Source: Herpetosiphon llansteffanensis (GTDB taxonomy: Bacteria; Chloroflexota; Chloroflexia; Chloroflexales; Herpetosiphonaceae). From it: a stretch of DNA of 64,000 nt. Positions 61,280 through 64,000 of this stretch are shown one piece after another. The notes under the pieces were generated by a model that was given only the letters and a program-made list of their open reading frames with translations, was not told the origin of the DNA and searched no databases. The stretch is from positions 22,325-86,324 of the forward strand of contig NZ_PUBZ01000084.1 of the NCBI RefSeq assembly GCF_003205875.1, written 5' to 3'. The position numbers and the translations under genes were made by a program. Within the stretch, counting starts at the first letter, position 1. Each line of letters opens with the position of its first letter.

Positions 61280-62926
61280 ATGGCAAAGCAAGTTGCTTTT
61301 AATGAAGATGCCCGCCGCGCCCTCAAACGTGGCGTGGATGTGGTTGCAGATGCAGTTAAAACGACCTTGGGCCCACGCGGTCGCAACGTCGCTATCGATA
61401 AAAAATTCGGCTCACCAACCGTAACCCACGACGGCGTTACTGTTGCCAAAGAAATCGAATTGAAAGACCCATTTGAAAACATGGGCGCACGCTTGTTGGT
61501 TGAAGCTGCAACCAAAACCAACGACGTTGCTGGTGACGGTACCACCACCGCTACCGTTTTGGCCCAAGCAATTGTCCACGAAGGCTTGCGCCAAGTGGCT
61601 GCTGGCGCTAACTCGATGATGATCAAGCGTGGCTTGGATAAAGGCACCGCCGTCTTGTTGCAAGCAATCCGCGATTTGGCCAAGCCAGTCAACGATCGCA
61701 CCGACATCTCAAGCGTTGCTACCATCTCAGCTGCCGATTCGTCAATTGGCGATTTGATTGCAGAAGTGATGGACAAAGTTGGCAAAGACGGTGTTATCAC
61801 CGTTGAAGAAGGCAAAGGCTTGGGCTACGAAACCGAATATACCGAAGGTATGCAATTCGATCGTGGCTACATCTCAGCCTACTTCGTCACCAACAGCGAC
61901 CGCATGGAATCAGATTTGGAAGACCCCTACATTTTGATCACCGACAAGAAGATCAGCTCGATCCAAGAAATCTTGCCAGTGCTCGAAAAGGTCTTGCAAT
62001 TCACCAAGAACTTCGTAATTATCGCTGAAGACATCGATGGCGAAGCCTTGCCAACCCTCGTGTTGAACAAATTGCGCGGCACGATCAACGTGTTGGCAAT
62101 CAAAGCTCCTGGCTTCGGCGATCGCCGCAAAGCTATGTTGCAAGACATCGCCATCCTCACCGGTGGTACGGTTATCAGCGAAGAAATTGGCCGCAAGCTT
62201 GACAGCGCCACGGTCGAAGATTTGGGCCGCGCTCGCCGCGTGATTGCCAACAAAGACGAAACCACGGTTATCGAAGGCCGCGGCGACGAAGAAGCAATCA
62301 AGGCTCGGATCGAACAAATTCGTGCTCAAATTGAAACCACCACCAGCGATTTCGATCGCGAAAAACTGCAAGAACGCTTGGCCAAATTGGCCGGTGGCGT
62401 AGCAGTGCTCAAGGTTGGTGCTGCAACCGAGCCAGAATTGAAAGAACGCAAGCATCGCGTCGAAGATGCGCTCTCAACCGCTCGTGCAGCAGTTGAAGAA
62501 GGTATCGTGCCTGGTGGCGGGATTGCCTTGTTGAGCGTATTGCCAGCGTTGGATAGCGTTGAGCCAGCGAACCAAGACGAAAAAGCTGCAATCTTGATCT
62601 TGCGCCGCGCCTTGGAAGAACCAATTCGCCAATTGGCTCGCAATGCCGGTGAAGATGGTGCCGTAATTATCGACACCGTACGCCGCTTGCAAAAAGATCA
62701 AGCCGACTCAACCCTTGGCTACAACGTCATCACTGGCGAATATGGCTCAATGGTTGAAATGGGTATCATCGACCCAGCCAAGGTAACCCGTTCGGCCTTG
62801 CAAAATGCCGTCTCGATTGCCTCGATGATCTTGACCACCGATGCCTTGGTCGCCGATATTCCTGAAAAGGATGCAGCCCCAGCTCCTGGTGGCGGTATGG
62901 GTGGCATGGGCGGCATGGATTTCTAA
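61280..62926 (+). CDS. groEL: Chaperonin GroEL
   Basis: A 548-aa GroEL, the 60-kDa chaperonin that folds proteins inside a double ring with [16 protein letters not shown], the ATP-binding [24 protein letters not shown] and a C-terminal GGM-rich tail ([12 protein letters not shown]) are present, at the usual length. TAGGAGGA precedes the ATG. It is 38 nt after groES in the same operon and ends in a strong terminator. Confidence 0.98.
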   Translation: MAKQVAFNEDARRALKRGVDVVADAVKTTLGPRGRNVAIDKKFGSPTVTHDGVTVAKEIELKDPFENMGARLLVEAATKTNDVAGDGTTTATVLAQAIVHEGLRQVAAGANSMMIKRGLDKGTAVLLQAIRDLAKPVNDRTDISSVATISAADSSIGDLIAEVMDKVGKDGVITVEEGKGLGYETEYTEGMQFDRGYISAYFVTNSDRMESDLEDPYILITDKKISSIQEILPVLEKVLQFTKNFVIIAEDIDGEALPTLVLNKLRGTINVLAIKAPGFGDRRKAMLQDIAILTGGTVISEEIGRKLDSATVEDLGRARRVIANKDETTVIEGRGDEEAIKARIEQIRAQIETTTSDFDREKLQERLAKLAGGVAVLKVGAATEPELKERKHRVEDALSTARAAVEEGIVPGGGIALLSVLPALDSVEPANQDEKAAILILRRALEEPIRQLARNAGEDGAVIIDTVRRLQKDQADSTLGYNVITGEYGSMVEMGIIDPAKVTRSALQNAVSIASMILTTDALVADIPEKDAAPAPGGGMGGMGGMDF

Positions 62927-62946
62927 TCTAGCCCAATCGGCAACGC

Positions 62947-62983
62947 AAAACCCCTGTTGTTCAACTGAACAGCAGGGGTTTTC
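62947..62983 (+). terminator. Terminator of the groESL operon
   Basis: AAAACCCCTGTTGTTC pairs with GAACAGCAGGGGTTTT (one T-G wobble) across a 4-nt loop, ending in T's. Confidence 0.9.
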
Positions 62984-63029
62984 ATTTAACTTGTATGATT
63001 AATCATATCAATTCAACAGGAGATTGCTT

Positions 63030-63833
63030 ATGTCAATTCGTGTATGTTTAGCAGGCGCAACCGGTTGGGCTGGTTCGGCGCTGGCCCAAGGCCTTGCCAA
63101 AACTAGTGATTTGAGCTTGGTAGCAGCGGTTTCACGCAGCCATGCAGGCCAACAATTGGGGGCTGTGTTGGATCAGCCTACGCTGGAATGTCCAGTGTTT
63201 GCCACCGCCAGCGAGGCGCTGAGCCAGCCCTGCGATGTGTTTGTCGAATACACCAAGCCAGCAGTGGCACTTGATAACGTGTTGCAAGCCTTGGCTCACG
63301 GCGCGCATGTGGTGATCGGCACATCGGGGCTTGATGATGCAGCCTATGCCATGATCAATGAAGCGGCGTTGAAAGCTCAGCGTGGCGTGTTAGCGGTTGG
63401 CAATTTTGCGCTCACCGTGGTGCTCTTGCAAAAATTTGCCTCGATTGCAGCCCGCTACATTGCGCATAGCGAGATTATTGATTATGCCAGCGACAAGAAA
63501 ATCGATGCTCCAAGCGGCACAGCGCGAGAACTGGCCTTGCGCTTGGGCCAAGTGCGCGATTCAGCGCTAACGGTGCCAATCGAAGATACAGTAGGCGAGC
63601 AAGCGACCCGTGGAGCACGCATGGCTGAGCAACAAGTGCATTCGGTGCGCTTGCCAGGCTACGTTATTAGCATTGAGGCCATTTTTGGCATGCCCGACCA
63701 AAAGCTGATTTTGCGCCATGAGGCAGGTAATGGCGCAGAGCCATATGTTGATGGCGCGTTATTAGCGATTCGCAACGTTAATACCTTTGTGGGCTTGAAG
63801 CGCGGTTTAGAGCATGTGCTCGATTTAGATTAA
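63030..63833 (+). CDS. DapB-like dihydrodipicolinate reductase family protein
   Basis: A 267-aa protein of the 4-hydroxy-tetrahydrodipicolinate reductase family (lysine/meso-DAP pathway). The NAD(P)-binding GATGWAGSALAQGL, FVEYTKPAVAL and the KKIDAPSGTA substrate loop are present, with the IHSVR-like VHSVRLPGYV and LILRHEA segments near the end. In E. coli DapB the loop reads EAHHRHKVDAPSGT, with catalytic His159; here it reads DYASDKKIDAPSGT, so both His are lost while the catalytic-region Lys remains. It may be a variant or paralogue with another substrate. ATG 63030 follows AGGAGA. Confidence 0.8.
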   Translation: MSIRVCLAGATGWAGSALAQGLAKTSDLSLVAAVSRSHAGQQLGAVLDQPTLECPVFATASEALSQPCDVFVEYTKPAVALDNVLQALAHGAHVVIGTSGLDDAAYAMINEAALKAQRGVLAVGNFALTVVLLQKFASIAARYIAHSEIIDYASDKKIDAPSGTARELALRLGQVRDSALTVPIEDTVGEQATRGARMAEQQVHSVRLPGYVISIEAIFGMPDQKLILRHEAGNGAEPYVDGALLAIRNVNTFVGLKRGLEHVLDLD

Positions 63834-63870
63834 ACAAAAAGAAGACTCCGTTGGAAAACCAACGGAGTCT
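63834..63870 (-). terminator. Terminator of the rRNA operon (minus strand)
   Basis: AGACTCCGTTGG (63843-63854) and CCAACGGAGTCT (63859-63870) form a perfect 12-bp stem. The T-run is on the minus strand only (TCTTTTTG after the stem), so it ends transcription coming from the 5S gene. Confidence 0.88.
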
Positions 63871-63879
63871 ATCTGGAAT

Positions 63880-63995
63880 GGTACGCATCCCCCTACGTTC
63901 CCACAGCGGGTGCTGCAGTAGCCTCGGTGTGTGTCGCGTTCACGGCCTGGTTCGGGATGGAGCAGCGTGGGGCACAACCACCTCGACACGTACCA
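63880..63995 (-). rRNA. rrf: 5S ribosomal RNA
   Basis: On the minus strand, GGTACG at the 5' end pairs with CGTACC at the 3' end. Between them are GGTGG, CCACGCTGCTCCATCCCGAACC (loop B/C, the CCATCCCGAAC core), CCGTGAACGCGAC, and GTGGGAACGTAGG, which match 5S rRNA. Length about 115 nt. The 23S gene is expected beyond the right edge. Confidence 0.93.
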
Positions 63996-64000
63996 AATTG

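Overview
The window looks like part of the chromosome of a filamentous, non-phototrophic member of the Chloroflexota, most likely Herpetosiphon or a close relative. This is inferred from the overall gene style (about 50% GC, Gln- and Ala-rich proteins, many lipoproteins and SH3/STAS modules) and from intergenic DNA filled with short, word-like repeats. No search could be run, so the genus is an inference. The gene set is mostly housekeeping and accessory. There is no prophage, integrase, IS transposase or CRISPR array. RNA genes are one tRNA-Pro(CGG) and, at the right edge, a minus-strand 5S rRNA that probably ends an rRNA operon beyond the window.

Layout. 0-11.7 kb: SH3 membrane protein, histidine phosphatase, secreted cyclophilin, two tandem beta-carbonic anhydrases (one exported by Tat as a lipoprotein), two alpha/beta hydrolases, a glutaredoxin/TlpA/DUF2085 run, an AzlCD amino-acid exporter, a HAMP-STAS sensor and type III pantothenate kinase. 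11.8-26 kb: NERD protein, RecD2 helicase, DUF983 protein, a GT39-like transferase coupled to a GH114 glycosidase, an uncharacterised 52-aa/626-aa gene pair, a three-repeat secreted protein and a GHMP sugar kinase. 26-39 kb: lipoprotein, a heterodimeric ABC exporter, DinB-like proteins, CoA transferase, acyltransferase, a PD-(D/E)XK-like protein, an acetoacetate-decarboxylase-like protein and UvrC. 39.6-53 kb: tRNA-Pro, a GH-A glycosidase overlapping an O-antigen ligase-like gene, a PF04672 methyltransferase behind a strongly structured leader, MurT without GatD, a SAM hydrolase-family protein, a UvrD-like helicase, a second STAS protein, NlpC/P60 hydrolase, cupins and a methyltransferase-like protein. 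53.8-64 kb: aminotransferase and second histidine phosphatase, an AAA ATPase plus TOPRIM (split OLD-like) pair in which the TOPRIM gene carries an in-frame stop, metallophosphoesterase, NfeD-like protein, an ECF sigma factor with a likely anti-sigma partner, groES-groEL under two CIRCE operators, a DapB-like reductase lacking the usual catalytic His, and the 5S rRNA.

The most distinctive non-coding signal is the repeat content. Nearly every gap over 150 bp carries mixtures of a few short words (ATGAAGG/ATGAGGG, CATAGAA/CATAGAG, CTTCGTG, AATCTGTGG, GGCTATGGGCTTTTGG). There are also 187-bp palindromic MITE-like elements with 14-bp terminal inverted repeats. Some word repeats supply the stop codons of neighbouring genes, and one 103-bp tandem duplication has copied the start of the UvrD-like helicase gene, leaving a 9-codon decoy ORF in its leader. 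The best candidates for follow-up are the ATPase/TOPRIM pair with its stop codon, the structured RNA at 42968-43031, the coupled 52-aa/626-aa genes, and the repeat system.
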